Assembly: GCA_963971305.1 (NCBI GenBank)
Contig: OZ020308.1
Span: 19,377,092-19,441,091 of the forward strand
Direction: 5' to 3'
DNA length: 64,000 nucleotides
DNA from: Arcuatula senhousia
Taxonomy: Eukaryota; Mollusca; Bivalvia; Mytilida; Mytilidae
The position numbers were made by a program, and so were the translations under genes. Positions 1 to 9,489 of this stretch are shown piece after piece. The first letter of the stretch is position 1; every line of letters begins with the position of its first letter. Below the pieces are notes generated by a model. It searched no databases. It had not been told where the DNA came from and saw only the letters and a program-made list of their open reading frames with translations.

Positions 1-610
1 TAATTTGTTTCTTGTTTGTTTGTTTTAAGTTCAGATTACCATTTTTATCCACTACGACTTTTTTGGATTGATCAGTAAATGGATTCAATATCAAAGACTC
101 TATTTCAATGTAATCCCCATTAATTATTTTTTCCTTTACTGATTGAGCAACGTGTAAACCAAGTTCGTCTTTGAAACTTTGAACCGGCTGCAACGTGGAA
201 CCACCATTCTGACATTCTTTATTTAACGAATCATTAATAATACTTGTACCTGATGGCTCTTGGTGTTGCACCGTGTCAGGGGTTGCCGTATGCTGTGGCG
301 ATCTACTCATGGCCTGAACTGCCTGTGTTATGTGTCCCTCAATCTCCGGCATAATCATGTCTGCAACAGATTGAGCTATATCCTCCACTATTCCCGGATT
401 GTGTGGCTGCGGCACATCGTTTCCCGAAGATGTCCTCTGCTTGGCTTGTCTCGGTTTTTTCTTCTTCGAAGGAGCTTCTCTCTCATTTGACATCCTTGTC
501 CTTTGCTCGTTATTGGATTGATTTGCATCAACATCTCTCATAGCTCTTTTTCTTACATTTAGATTTCTCGTTGCGTAGGGGCTGCTTGAAACTCTAGCTG
601 TACGGCCCAT
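1..610 (-). CDS. N-terminal part of a retroelement ORF1 (DIRS/Ngaro-like), open at the left edge
   Basis: Reading the minus strand from an ATG at 610, I find 203 codons with no stop, so the frame runs off the window. The first ~60 residues are basic (a KKKKPRQAKQ stretch looks like a nuclear localisation signal). A Q/P/S-rich linker follows, then a more conserved-looking block containing DELGLHVAQSVKEKI and GDYIEIESLI. That block resembles, from memory, the first ORF that precedes reverse transcriptase in tyrosine-recombinase retrotransposons of invertebrates. No catalytic domain lies inside the window, so the class is an inference. Codon use and freedom from stops contrast with the broken retroelements elsewhere in the window and suggest a young copy. 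A host nuclear protein is the alternative. Confidence 0.5.
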   Translation of the reverse strand, partial: MGRTARVSSSPYATRNLNVRKRAMRDVDANQSNNEQRTRMSNEREAPSKKKKPRQAKQRTSSGNDVPQPHNPGIVEDIAQSVADMIMPEIEGHITQAVQAMSRSPQHTATPDTVQHQEPSGTSIINDSLNKECQNGGSTLQPVQSFKDELGLHVAQSVKEKIINGDYIEIESLILNPFTDQSKKVVVDKNGNLNLKQTNKKQI

Positions 611-1080
611 CACGGAGCACTGTGTCTCGAACTTTTTGTGTTTTAATTTTAATTCTGCTGTTTACTAGCCGACAGTTTTTGAAAATATGAAATTACGCAT
701 AAAAATCTAGAATATGACGTCATTGAAACGTTTTGTCAAGGACGATAACGTTGACCTAAATTATTTTAAATCGGTTATTCGGTTATTAAAAGAAGTTAAT
801 TCGGTCAATTGTACAAAGCGAGATAACTCAACCGAAATGACCAGCAGGTGCCCTTACGGTGTTAATCTGATTTATACTAAACCGTATAATTCGATTTATA
901 TGTGTATGAATTCGACTAAAATTTAAGGATTCTATAATGTACAATGTAGATTAAGAAGATGATGTGTTATGATTAGATTGTACTAACATATACTCATTTC
1001 CTGTCTCATAAAAATAGTCTGGGTTATTGCTATTAGCACTTAACTTCTCATTTCAAATAGTTTTAGTTTTCTTAGAAAAG
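611..1080. other. Spacer upstream of secreted-protein copy 1
   Basis: This AT-rich stretch has no supported gene. Its last bases form a pyrimidine-rich tract ending TTAG directly before AAAAGATGG, which matches a splice acceptor in front of the ATG exon. The other two family members have the same arrangement, so an untranslated first exon probably lies upstream. Confidence 0.4.
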
Positions 1081-1475
1081 ATGGCAGTCAATATGTTTTA
1101 CTCGTAGTACTAGGGATGTATGGAGCATCTGTCGAGTTACCACGTAAGTGAAAACTTTGCCTGTTCTGAATTCCAAACAAAAACATCTGATGTAACAAAC
1201 TGAGGTAAAAATTTGTTGTTCTTGCTATTAAAAATGAGTTGGAAAAATATCGTTCGAGTAGCAATATGAACTCAATTGTTCTACACATGAACATGAAAAT
1301 AACAAATAATGTTGGATGCAGTTAATTATTGCATAAATATAACTAAACATTCCTACCCCAGACATAGGTTGAATATCTTAGTAATAATTTGGTTCCCCAG
1401 TTTGGTATTTTTGGTTATACTGTTCCATGCTCTTCATATTCATAGTGTTTGGCATTTTCAATATTTTTGGTAGAG

Positions 1476-1517
1476 CGCCTCTGATGAGTCTTGAATAGAC
1501 GAAACGCGCGTCAGGCG
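1476..1517 (+). ncRNA. Type I hammerhead ribozyme, array copy 1
   Basis: Stem I is CGCCT (1476-1480) paired with AGGCG (1513-1517). The core CTGATGA is followed by stem II GTCT/AGAC, then GAAAC, a loop-poor stem III (ACGC/GCGT) and C17. The predicted cut lies between 1512 and 1513. The short stem III resembles the Schistosoma satellite hammerhead. Confidence 0.88.
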
Positions 1518-1831
1518 TAACAAAATTTATTGTCTGGAACTTTGTTGTCATTTGTATTTCGAACACACGTGAAGGTTAGCACTGCTGGTGGAGTTTAAAT
1601 TCCCCGAGGTTAGCCCGCTCCGGCACCAACACTTTTGAGTTGGAGAATACATCAAAGCTTTAAATTATCCGTCTAAAATACAAAATTGTCTAAACCCTAA
1701 GGTTCTTCCTACCCCAGACATAGGTTGAATATCTTAGTAATAATTTGGTTCCCCAGTTTGGTATTTTTGGTTATACTGTTCCATGCTCTTCATATTCATA
1801 GTGTTTGGCATTTTCAATATTTTTGGTAGAG

Positions 1832-1873
1832 CGCCTCTGATGAGTCTTGAATAGACGAAACGCGCGTCAGGCG
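1832..1873 (+). ncRNA. Type I hammerhead ribozyme, array copy 2
   Basis: All core positions and all three stems match copy 1. The predicted cut is 1868/1869. Confidence 0.88.
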
Positions 1874-2188
1874 TAACAAAATTTATTGTCTGGAACTTTG
1901 TTGTCATTTGTATTTCGAACACACGTGAAGGTTAGCACTGCTGGTGGAGTTTAAAATTCCCCGAGGTTAGCCCGCTCCGGCACCAACACTTTTGAGTTGG
2001 AGAATACATCAAAGCTTTAAATTATCCGTCTAAAATACAAAATTGTCTAAACCCTAAGGTTCTTCCTACCCCAGACATAGGTTGAATATCTTAGTACTAA
2101 TTTGGTTCCCCAGTTTGGTATTTTTGGTTATACTGTTCCATGCTCTTCATATTCATAGTGTTTGGCATTTTCAATATTTTTGGTAGAG

Positions 2189-2230
2189 CGCCTCTGATGA
2201 GTCTTGAATAGACGAAACGCGCGTCAGGCG
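2189..2230 (+). ncRNA. Type I hammerhead ribozyme, array copy 3
   Basis: The core and stems are the same as in copy 1. The predicted cut is 2225/2226; the extra base in the spacing comes from one added A in the preceding monomer. Confidence 0.88.
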
Positions 2231-2544
2231 TAACAAAATTTATTGTCTGGAACTTTGTTGTCATTTGTATTTCGAACACACGTGAAGGTTAGCACTGCTG
2301 GTGGAGTTTAAATTCCCCGAGGTCAGCCCGCTCCGGCACCAACACTTTTGAGTTGGAGAATACATCAAAGCTTTAAATTATCCGTCTAAAATACAAAATT
2401 GTCTAAACCCTAAGGTTCTTCCTACCCCAGACATAGGTTGAATATCTTAGTAATAATTTGGTTCCCCAGTTTGGTATTTTTGGTTATACTGTTCCATGCT
2501 CTTCATATTCATAGTGTTTGGCATTTTCAATATTTTTGGTAGAG

Positions 2545-2586
2545 CGCCTCTGATGAGTCTTGAATAGACGAAACGCGCGTCAGGCG
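2545..2586 (+). ncRNA. Type I hammerhead ribozyme, array copy 4
   Basis: The core and stems are the same as in copy 1. The predicted cut is 2581/2582. Confidence 0.88.
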
Positions 2587-2900
2587 TAACAAAATTTATT
2601 GTCTGGAACTTTGTTGTCATTTGTATTTCGAACACACGTGAAGGTTAGCACTGCTGGTGGAGTTTAAATTCCCCGAGGTTAGCCCGCTCCGGCACCAACA
2701 CTTTTGAGTTGGAGAATACATCAAAGCTTTAAATTATCCGTCTAAAATTCAAAATTGTCTAAACCCTAAGGTTCTTCCTACCCCAGACATAGGTTGAATA
2801 TCTTAGTAATAATTTGGTTCCCCAGTTTGGTATTTTTGGTTATACTGTTCCATGCTCTTCATATTCATAGTGTTTGGCATTTTCAATATTTTTGGTAGAG

Positions 2901-2942
2901 CGCCCCTGATGAGTCTTGAATAGACGAAACGCGCGTCAGGCG
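2901..2942 (+). ncRNA. Type I hammerhead ribozyme, array copy 5 (stem I mismatch)
   Basis: Stem I reads CGCCC instead of CGCCT, so the pair next to the core becomes C-A. Everything else is intact. Cleavage may be slower than in its neighbours. The predicted cut is 2937/2938. Confidence 0.82.
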
Positions 2943-3256
2943 TAACAAAATTTATTGTCTGGAACTTTGTTGTCATTTGTATTTCGAACACACGTGAAGG
3001 TTAGCACTGCTGGTGGAGTTTAAATTCCCCGAGGTTAGCCCGCTCCGGCACCAACACTTTTGAGTTGGAGAATACATCAAAGCTTTAAATTATCCGTCTA
3101 AAATTCAAAATTGTCTAAACCCTAAGATTCTTCCTACCCCAGACATAGGTTGAATATCTTAGTACTAATTTGGTTCCCCAGTTTGGTATTTTTGGTTATA
3201 CTGTTCCATGCTCTTCATATTCATAGTGTTTGGCATTTTCAATATTTTTGGTAGAG

Positions 3257-3298
3257 CGCCTCTGATGAGTCTTGAATAGACGAAACGCGCGTCAGGCG
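3257..3298 (+). ncRNA. Type I hammerhead ribozyme, array copy 6
   Basis: The core and stems are the same as in copy 1. The predicted cut is 3293/3294. The array ends about 45 bp downstream. Confidence 0.88.
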
Positions 3299-3394
3299 TA
3301 ACAAAATTTATTGTCTGGAACTTTGTTGTCATTTGTATTTTAAATATATATTTGGCATTAGCTTAATGATTATTAAAGTACATTATCAAAGATA

Positions 3395-3660
3395 TGATTT
3401 GCCCCACTAGCGCAAAAATATAAGAATGAAAGCATTCAATAAGAGGGTATTTTATTGCTCTTACGGATTGGGCCTGAATCATATGTAGTTTATTTTCAAT
3501 CCAGGGCCAATTGAAAAACACTGAACAGCGACCACTGGTCATATTGAAGGCTGTTTTTTTTTCTAATTGTCGTTTTTATTGTAGGTTGTGTCGTGTACAC
3601 CTATTCCACCTCTCATAACCTTCTATATTGTAAATAATACATAAATAAATGCAACCAACC
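3395..3660 (+). repeat. P3 interspersed repeat
   Basis: This copy shares the P3 landmarks: ATTGGGCCTGAATC, TCAATCCAGGGC, GACCACTGGTC, then a GTGTCGTGTACAC-like motif and a conserved end. At least seven P3 copies occur here on both strands (also near 6.0, 11.2, 14.2, 20.9, 27.0 and 33.3 kb). No coding capacity is apparent. Confidence 0.6.
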
Positions 3661-4145
3661 AAAAGTCTATTTTTGTGGGAGTGAGGGTTTTAGCAATGTA
3701 AGCACGCAGTTTGGCCACACGGTGATATTGCAGGAAATGGACATCTCAAAACGAACAAAATTAAAAAACAACATTGCTGGAATAAATGCTAAATTATTAT
3801 GACGGAAATAATGACCTTCTGGAATATACTACATGTTCTTTGCGATTAAAAAAACACACACAAACCAACACATCCATGGTATATATTTCAGTTAATTTTA
3901 ATATTCGGGATTGAAGACTCATCGCGTTAGCATTAATGTTTTATTTGTTATAATGTCATCTTTCAGAAACTGGTGGCACTAGACTCTGTGTTTGTCCGGA
4001 GCCAGGAATGCCAGGATACGATACTGCAGTAGAGGTTCCCCCGCAAGTTGTTGGTGTACATGTGCCGTCAATCCCCGCAGATAGATACACAGCAGATTAT
4101 CATCCCCCTGGGTGGCGCACATTTGATTCAAAGGAAGGAAAATAG

Positions 4146-4521
4146 CAAGAATGACCATAATGCTTGATTTTGTTTTAGACTTAATGATGTTTAACATGTT
4201 TAAGTCAAATAGGAAAAAAATAAATTTAACACAAGGTGATCATATAAAGATTAAAAAATTTAAAAACATACATCAAAATATTGTTATCTCTGGTATGCGA
4301 TATAAAGAATAAAATGAAAATCTAAAACATCATAACCATGTAGTTTATATTTGCATTGCACTGTTAGGGAAATCTGGTGATACCCTTTTCAATAGTTATT
4401 TCTATTAATGAAACACTTTTGTATTTTTGATTTTCTTCTTTACTCTTACCATCTAGAATTGCATAATATTTACCATTTAAACCATTTCTATAAGTTGATA
4501 CATACATCTCAAGGGCATTTA
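4146..4521. other. 3' flank of copy 1
   Basis: There is no gene. AATAAA-like signals occur near 4217 and 4303 and could serve copy 1 as polyadenylation signals. Confidence 0.3.
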
Positions 4522-4980
4522 GGCTGTTTTCAGTTGACCTACTCTAGTTAACCCGATTAACTAATAAACGACTAGAGTTCGTACTCGGGTAAACCCCGAT
4601 GACCTTTAACCCCTTCTCGAGTTAAACTCTGGCCAAAGCAGGGTTGGTAGAGTATGTGACATCATGAGTAGAGTGTACCTGCCACAATGTGACTGGATTA
4701 AAAAATACTTATCTAATGTTTAATTTACATAAATTAATTTAGAAAATAATGTTTTTTAATTCATTTTTTAAAAGTCTTGGAAGTTTTATAATTGTTATTA
4801 TATTGTCGCTATGGTCAACTATATGCTAGAGTACTTGTTCTATTGACAAATAATACTCGAATAAACCCGATACTTGAATAACTTGTTCAGTTGCCGAATC
4901 GAGTTCGCATGACCCTACCGAGCTATTAATAGAAATTTACTCTACTAGGGTTAACTTGAGTAGGTCAACTGAAAACGGCC
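4522..4980. mobile_element. MITE with ~33-bp terminal inverted repeats
   Basis: The left end (GGCTGTTTTCAGTTGACC) and the complement of the right end (GGCCGTTTTCAGTTGACC) match over about 33 bp with a few differences. The 459-bp interior is non-coding. I could not settle a target-site duplication, so the superfamily is open. Confidence 0.75.
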
Positions 4981-5514
4981 AATGATTTGAATCGTGTTTG
5001 TTAATTTCAAAACAGAGAGGTTCTCACCCCTAGTAAGGTGAGTTCAAGTTAAAATGGTTTTGGTAAATATTTGTGTTTCGATACGATAATTAAAATCACA
5101 AAATTAGAAAAGGTATACCAAACAGAATACCAACTTGTTTATTTTATTCTGCTCTGGACAAAACATATCCCATTTAAATGCCTGACCAAAACCAAATCTA
5201 CGTGAATCTTGGTAAGTTTTGCTCATCTCTCGTGAACTTCTCCAGGTGAGGCTTAAAAGAAAAAAAAAACATTGTAGTTCAGGGAATCAACTTGTAATGC
5301 TCTAATGATATCAAAATTTCAACAAATGTCCAGTACAATAATCTCAAAACACAATTGACGCGGTCTTGGTGGTTAAAAGACATCAGAAATATAACTTGCG
5401 AAGCTCTTAGTAACAGTCTTCAAGCCAAAGTAAATTGAAATATGAAGAACACATGTCTGTATGTTAATCTGAAATATCTAACCGATGTAAAAAACAAAGC
5501 TTTGACCATCTTGG
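4981..5514. other. No feature seen
   Basis: This is AT-rich DNA without a supported open frame or repeat structure. Confidence 0.3.
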
Positions 5515-5750
5515 AGGATAAAGAAGCGAAGGTTCACAAATGGGGTAATCAAATGTCGTTAATCCGAAAGGACAGACAAAATCGGTAGACATAAATTCAT
5601 TACAAAAGGAAAACAAACAACGAACAAAAACACATAATACAACCAAACCACAATAAAACTTGAACTCAAGTAGAATCGAGATAAAACTCAGGTGAACTGG
5701 AGGAGTAAACAATTCCTGCTTGCTTTATCACATCCGGACTCCGTAGAATA
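5515..5750 (+). repeat. P2 repeat (diverged), antisense to its parent element
   Basis: It runs from AAGAAGCGAAGG to CCTGCTTGCTTTA and matches the P2 tail copies at 7.8, 11.7, 18.5, 30.6, 37.5 and 58.1 kb. P2 is the 3' tail of the retroelement fragment at 11668-12368. Confidence 0.6.
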
Positions 5751-6029
5751 TCTGTTATATTTATTGAGTATTCTTTTTCACAAGTAATTGAACTGGTAAC
5801 TAAATGAATTTAATGAATATTAAGAGTGTTTGGTGGTAGATTGAAAATGCGACAAAAGTCCACCACTAGAGCAAGTCATTTAGGTGGTCGCAGAATTGCA
5901 GCTGACCTAGTATTTGTACTAAAAAAGAAAAAAAATCTCTACGTCCCGTTAACTTCTTGTTGTCCGTTTGTCTCAGGTTCTCTCTTCTATTGATTTGATT
6001 TTTACTGTGTGTTAGTTTGCGCTTTGTTA

Positions 6030-6372
6030 TTGATTATCAATAGGGGAAGATTGGCGCCAAACAAAACTAGTTTAATTCCGCCACATTTTAAATGTGCCTG
6101 TCCTAAGCCAGGAATCTATATCAAAGCGTATGTTTGTATATCAACACAATCATATATTTTTGTCAAGAAGAGGATTTTTCATTGCACTTTAGGATTGGGC
6201 TTGAATCTGAGTAGATTATTTTCAATCCAGGGCAAAATGAAAACAGCGAGACCACTGGTCACATTGAAGGCTGCTGGCTGTTCTCGGTGGTGTTTTTTTT
6301 TAAATTGTCGTTTATATTGTAATTGTGTCGTGTACACTTATTCTACATCTCATTATCTTCTATTTCAATCTT
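6030..6372 (+). repeat. P3 interspersed repeat
   Basis: It carries GATTGGCGCCAAAC near the start, TCAATCCAGGGC in the middle and ends at a CTATTTC motif. It aligns with 20915-21262 in unit B. Confidence 0.65.
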
Positions 6373-6378
6373 TTAAGC

Positions 6379-6583
6379 ACATGGTCGATATCCTCGGTGC
6401 TGGATTTGGCTTCCTTTTTCGAACGTTTTGGTTTTGAGTACTTTTCGTTTTCAATTGTTTTGGATTTTGACCTTCCAATGTTTTGGTTAAAATGCTACTG
6501 ATGAGAGGTTACTCCTTGAAATATCGATATATAGCATATCCAAATTAACCGTTTATACCCGCGATTTGGTATTTGTAATTTTA
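6379..6583 (+). mobile_element. ~205-bp HHR-bearing retroelement with target-site duplication
   Basis: The element is bounded by TTTTAAG on both sides, and unit B has the unoccupied site (TTAAG then GTCTG at about 21257-21265). It starts CACATGGTCGATATCC and ends TTTGGTATTTGTAA. It has no coding capacity and contains one hammerhead. Copies with the same 5' end (54283) or the same 3' end (42136, 46164, 51565) show that the termini are real. Confidence 0.8.
6492..6537 (+). ncRNA. Hammerhead ribozyme of the 205-bp element
   Basis: Stem I is ATGCTA (6492-6497) paired with TAGCAT (6532-6537). CTGATGA is followed by stem II GAGG/CCTT, then GAAA, stem III ATATC/GATAT and A17. The predicted cut is 6531/6532. 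All core bases are present. The stems differ entirely from the 356-bp retrozyme, so this is an independent family. Confidence 0.82.
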
Positions 6584-6754
6584 AGGTCTGTATTATTGAC
6601 TTGTCCATGGTCTGTCCATGGTCCATGCTGTGACCACTCTGCTACTTAGAATTATCCTTCAACAATCCTTAAGATCTCTTCAGCGTAGAGCACACATGGA
6701 ACACTGTATTGTGACATAAAATTTATCTTAAACCAGAACAACAGATCAGATTGT

Positions 6755-7335
6755 TATGTGTCATTAAAAGGTAACAACAAAATTACCGAACCTGGAGGAT
6801 CAATCCAATGTCCAAGAGAAAAGACAAAACATGGAAGACACACCGGAATAATTATAGATCGCTACGGTCCTGACTTGGTACAGGCATTTCAAATGAAATG
6901 GTGGGTTAAACCAGGTTTTGTGGCACGCCGACCCTCCCTCTTCTATTGCGATCGTACAGACTGGTAGTAACACACAACACGGTTGTGAAGACATAATAGG
7001 GATTAATTTTGAATTTTTCCACCAGTGGCTGATAACGAAGGAAGATTTTTTTAGGGACCGTATGAGACGCATTTTCTTGTAACCTTGGTCTAAGAGACTG
7101 TCACGGAGACAGCGGTATCGTATAAAAATCAGAAAAAATTGTACAAGCCATGACATATCGAATAAGTTGTGAAATATAAACCCCGTTAGAATGTGAGGTA
7201 GGTATGTTGCTTTCAAGGTTAGGGAAATTAATAATTTGAAAATTTAAGTCGTCTCTCTTATCGTAATTTTTTGTACTGAGATGACCATCCTTGTCATTTT
7301 CGAAAAGCAAATCCTAGAACGATGTGAATCAATCA
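6755..7335 (-). mobile_element. P1 retroelement 3' fragment with RT-end relic
   Basis: Unit B lacks this segment (compare 21430), so it inserted after the duplication. Reading minus, 7310-7101 encodes a damaged NYDKRDDLNFQIINFP and GVYISQLIRY block. It resembles the end of a Penelope-like reverse transcriptase and is followed by a conserved 3' tail ending in GGTAATTTTGTTGTTACC-like sequence. It is a 5'-truncated retrocopy. The Penelope assignment is from memory of the motif. Confidence 0.55.
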
Positions 7336-7639
7336 TATGATTTGATTTTATCTATTTGATCATTAATAATTAATTCATCTATTATTAAAAAACTAGCAAC
7401 AAATTAAATCTTAGTGATTAGAAATTAAAATTACAAGTTCAGTGCTATAAATTTTGCTATGCCTGCATGATGTGCATTTCGCTCTAAAAAGCAAATGGCA
7501 AACGCTATGCATATGAATCGCATAGAAAATTTTAACCAAAGTATGAAGATCTGGAACCCAAATAATGACTCCGATGAACGAAATATTTTTAGATTTTTTA
7601 CAATTTTGAACACGGAAATTTCTATTCGCTTGTTTGGTA

Positions 7640-7770
7640 TTAACAAAACTACCGACCTTGGGGAATCAAATACAAATGTCCGAGTGAAATGACAAAACAA
7701 GGCTGACATACCGTAGAAATTGGAGATAGCAAAAGTCCTGACTTGGTAAAGGCACTTCAAAGAAATAGTG
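7640..7770 (-). repeat. P1 tail fragment
   Basis: A short, diverged copy of the P1 3' tail, which begins with the AACAAAACTACCGA motif on the + strand. It aligns with 23080-23260 in unit B. Confidence 0.5.
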
Positions 7771-7781
7771 ACTTTTAGTGC

Positions 7782-8003
7782 TATAGCAAGCAGGAACTGC
7801 TTACTCTTCCGGAGCACCTGAGTTCACTCTTGTTTCGACTGGAGTTCGCGTTGTTGATTGATATTCAGTTATTTTGTGTTTCCATGTTTTACATGTTGTC
7901 TGTTTTTGTCCCGTTCTTGTTGGTGTTTACTGGTTTTGTCTCTGCCCTTTCGGACTTTTGATATTCGGATACCCCATTTGTACCTCTGCTTCTTTAGAAC
8001 AGA
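7782..8003 (-). repeat. P2 tail repeat
   Basis: It runs from TATAGCAAGCAGGAACTGC to TACCTCTGCTTCTTT and is a well-preserved copy of the P2 3' tail. Confidence 0.65.
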
Positions 8004-8455
8004 GAGATCCCTCAAGATTAATTTGGACTGAATATATATGTAGCTAAAGATAACATTGGTATGTTAATTATCGATTTGTTGGCCACGGTCCATTGTTGCT
8101 GGCTTTAAAAGTCCTTTTCATCCCAAATTTTGTTTTCCTCTCGGTGGATGTAAAATCATCTAAATAGTGACCAATCCAAGAAATGGAGCGGAACCAAATG
8201 CTTTGACAATGATGTCGGGCTTAAATAGGCAGATATGCCACAGTAAAATTAATTTTAAAAAATGAATGATTTCTTCCTAAAAATAATTTCTTATTATATA
8301 ATGTAACACACACACACCCACACAAAATCATACAGTAAAATTCAATTATATTCGATTGATTGATTGACTGTTGTCTGCTTACTGTCCTGTCGGCAATATT
8401 ACAGCCATAATCGGGACATAAACAAGTACGACCAGACAGAAAAGACAAAAAGAGT

Positions 8456-9480
8456 CTTCAACACATAGAACCTATTAATTTTCAATATTTTCACATTGAA
8501 CAAAAAGTACATACATGTATATTAAAACTATACCTTCTTAAACTTACCTTTACCGACAAAAAACTCAATTTTTTGCAGATTTATAATTTAAAATTATTTT
8601 ATTTCAATTTGTTGCGTTAATTGAGTATTGTCCAGCATAAATGTTTACTTTTGGTAAACCGTTATTTTCATGACCTTGACTGGATACCGGTAAACTGAGA
8701 AACGAAATGAATCCAAACGAGACGAAGAGAAAATGAAATCGGTTAATCGGGTAAAACGACTGGTGTCGGGTAAAATTGATTTAGTTTGCTTTTTTTACCG
8801 TTTTGGTTCGATTGCGTTTCCTTTCTTTACAGATTTCGGTTGCTTACTTTACTGTTTTCGTTCCGTTTCGTTTGGTTTCTTTCTGTTTCTCAGTTTACCG
8901 GAACGCAAGTATTTACATTTAATAATCAGTTTGTCCTCTGTTTTGACACTGCGTATTTTTCTGCAGTTTTCCCCTGAAAAGAATATTTTCTGGTAATTTT
9001 TGTTTTGAAAACTAACAGTGTCTTCAAAGGTTTTACGCTGTAGTCTTAAAATAGTGTGAATTTCATTTTTTTTTAAGTTACTAAAATGAAAGGTTCTATG
9101 TCTTAAGGAGGTACGCATCTGAAAATTAAAGTAATTAAATGTCCTTAAAGATGGTCTCTTATGTTTGAAAAACTTAAATACAGTAAAATTAAAGAAAACA
9201 AATCTTATGTACATGAGTTGGTTTTAAAGATATAAGGGTTTACAAAAATGGCGGGAAATCGGACTCTTCTGGATTCTTTATTGGAATAACATTGAAACAG
9301 GCTTTTACCTATTTGCATAGAAATCATAATTTAAACTTACTGAAAGTTATATTCAATTATTATTAATACATGGTATTAGAAATAATGAAAAGAAAATAGG
9401 GGGTCAATGGGTTAATCAATTCCCATGAATTTCAAGGATATCAGAAAATTTCAAAATATTCAAAACCACAGGCTCATATC
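8456..9480. mobile_element. Insertion private to unit A, containing a MITE
   Basis: Unit B passes directly from AAAAGAGT to AGAGGAACATT (about 25045-25055), whereas unit A has 1 kb of extra DNA here. The first ~640 bp are the palindromic MITE; the rest is featureless. Confidence 0.65.
8463..9105. mobile_element. Palindrome-centred MITE (inverted relative to the 16.7 kb copy)
   Basis: The outer inverted repeats are ACATAGAACCT and AGGTTCTATGT. Nested inside is a second palindrome: ACCGGTAAACTGAGAAAC at about 8686 and GTTTCTCAGTTTACCGG ending at about 8902. The same design, inverted, is at 16693-17353 and 35645-36303. Confidence 0.7.
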
Positions 9481-9489
9481 TCCTAGAGG

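Larger units (their letters stand above)
1350..3343 (+). repeat. Retrozyme-type tandem array, six HHRs at 356-bp spacing
   Basis: Near-identical monomers repeat with HHR cleavage sites at 1512, 1868, 2225, 2581, 2937 and 3293; spacing is 356 or 357 bp. The array starts inside one monomer and stops inside another. Each monomer carries one compact type I hammerhead on the + strand. This matches the retrozymes described from plants and metazoans, including bivalves: non-coding retroelements whose transcripts self-cleave to monomers that circularise. Copies differ at very few positions, so the array is young or homogenised. It is related to the arrays at 27.37 kb and 55.45 kb. Confidence 0.85.
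1081..4145 (+). pseudogene. Secreted Pro-rich protein family, copy 1 (frameshift in signal exon)
   Basis: Exon 1 is 1081-1143 with donor GTAAGT; exon 2 is 3967-4145 after TTTCAG and ends in TAG. Exon 1 is 63 nt where the paralogues have 64, and the literal frame stops after eight codons (TAG at 1105-1107). The missing base lies within a T run in the hydrophobic core; past it, the paralogous frame resumes. Exon 2 reads cleanly in the expected phase (2 nt plus 59 codons) and keeps the family core: RLCVCPEPGMPGYDTA, then SIP-x-DR, then DYHPPGW. It lacks the 12-residue repeats of copies 2 and 3 and ends soon after HPPGW. The 2.8 kb intron, against about 450 bp in the paralogues, is mostly a retrozyme array plus a P3 repeat. 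A sequencing indel or an upstream start could rescue it. The function is unknown. Confidence 0.65.

Noticed and set aside
1378..2991. Identical ~62-aa minus-strand frames repeated five times
   Set aside because: They are the antisense of the retrozyme monomer. The frame is only identical because the DNA is, and one copy loses its normal stop without consequence.
1350..3343. CRISPR-like array
   Set aside because: The repeats are 356 bp, contiguous and without unique spacers; the HHR explains them.
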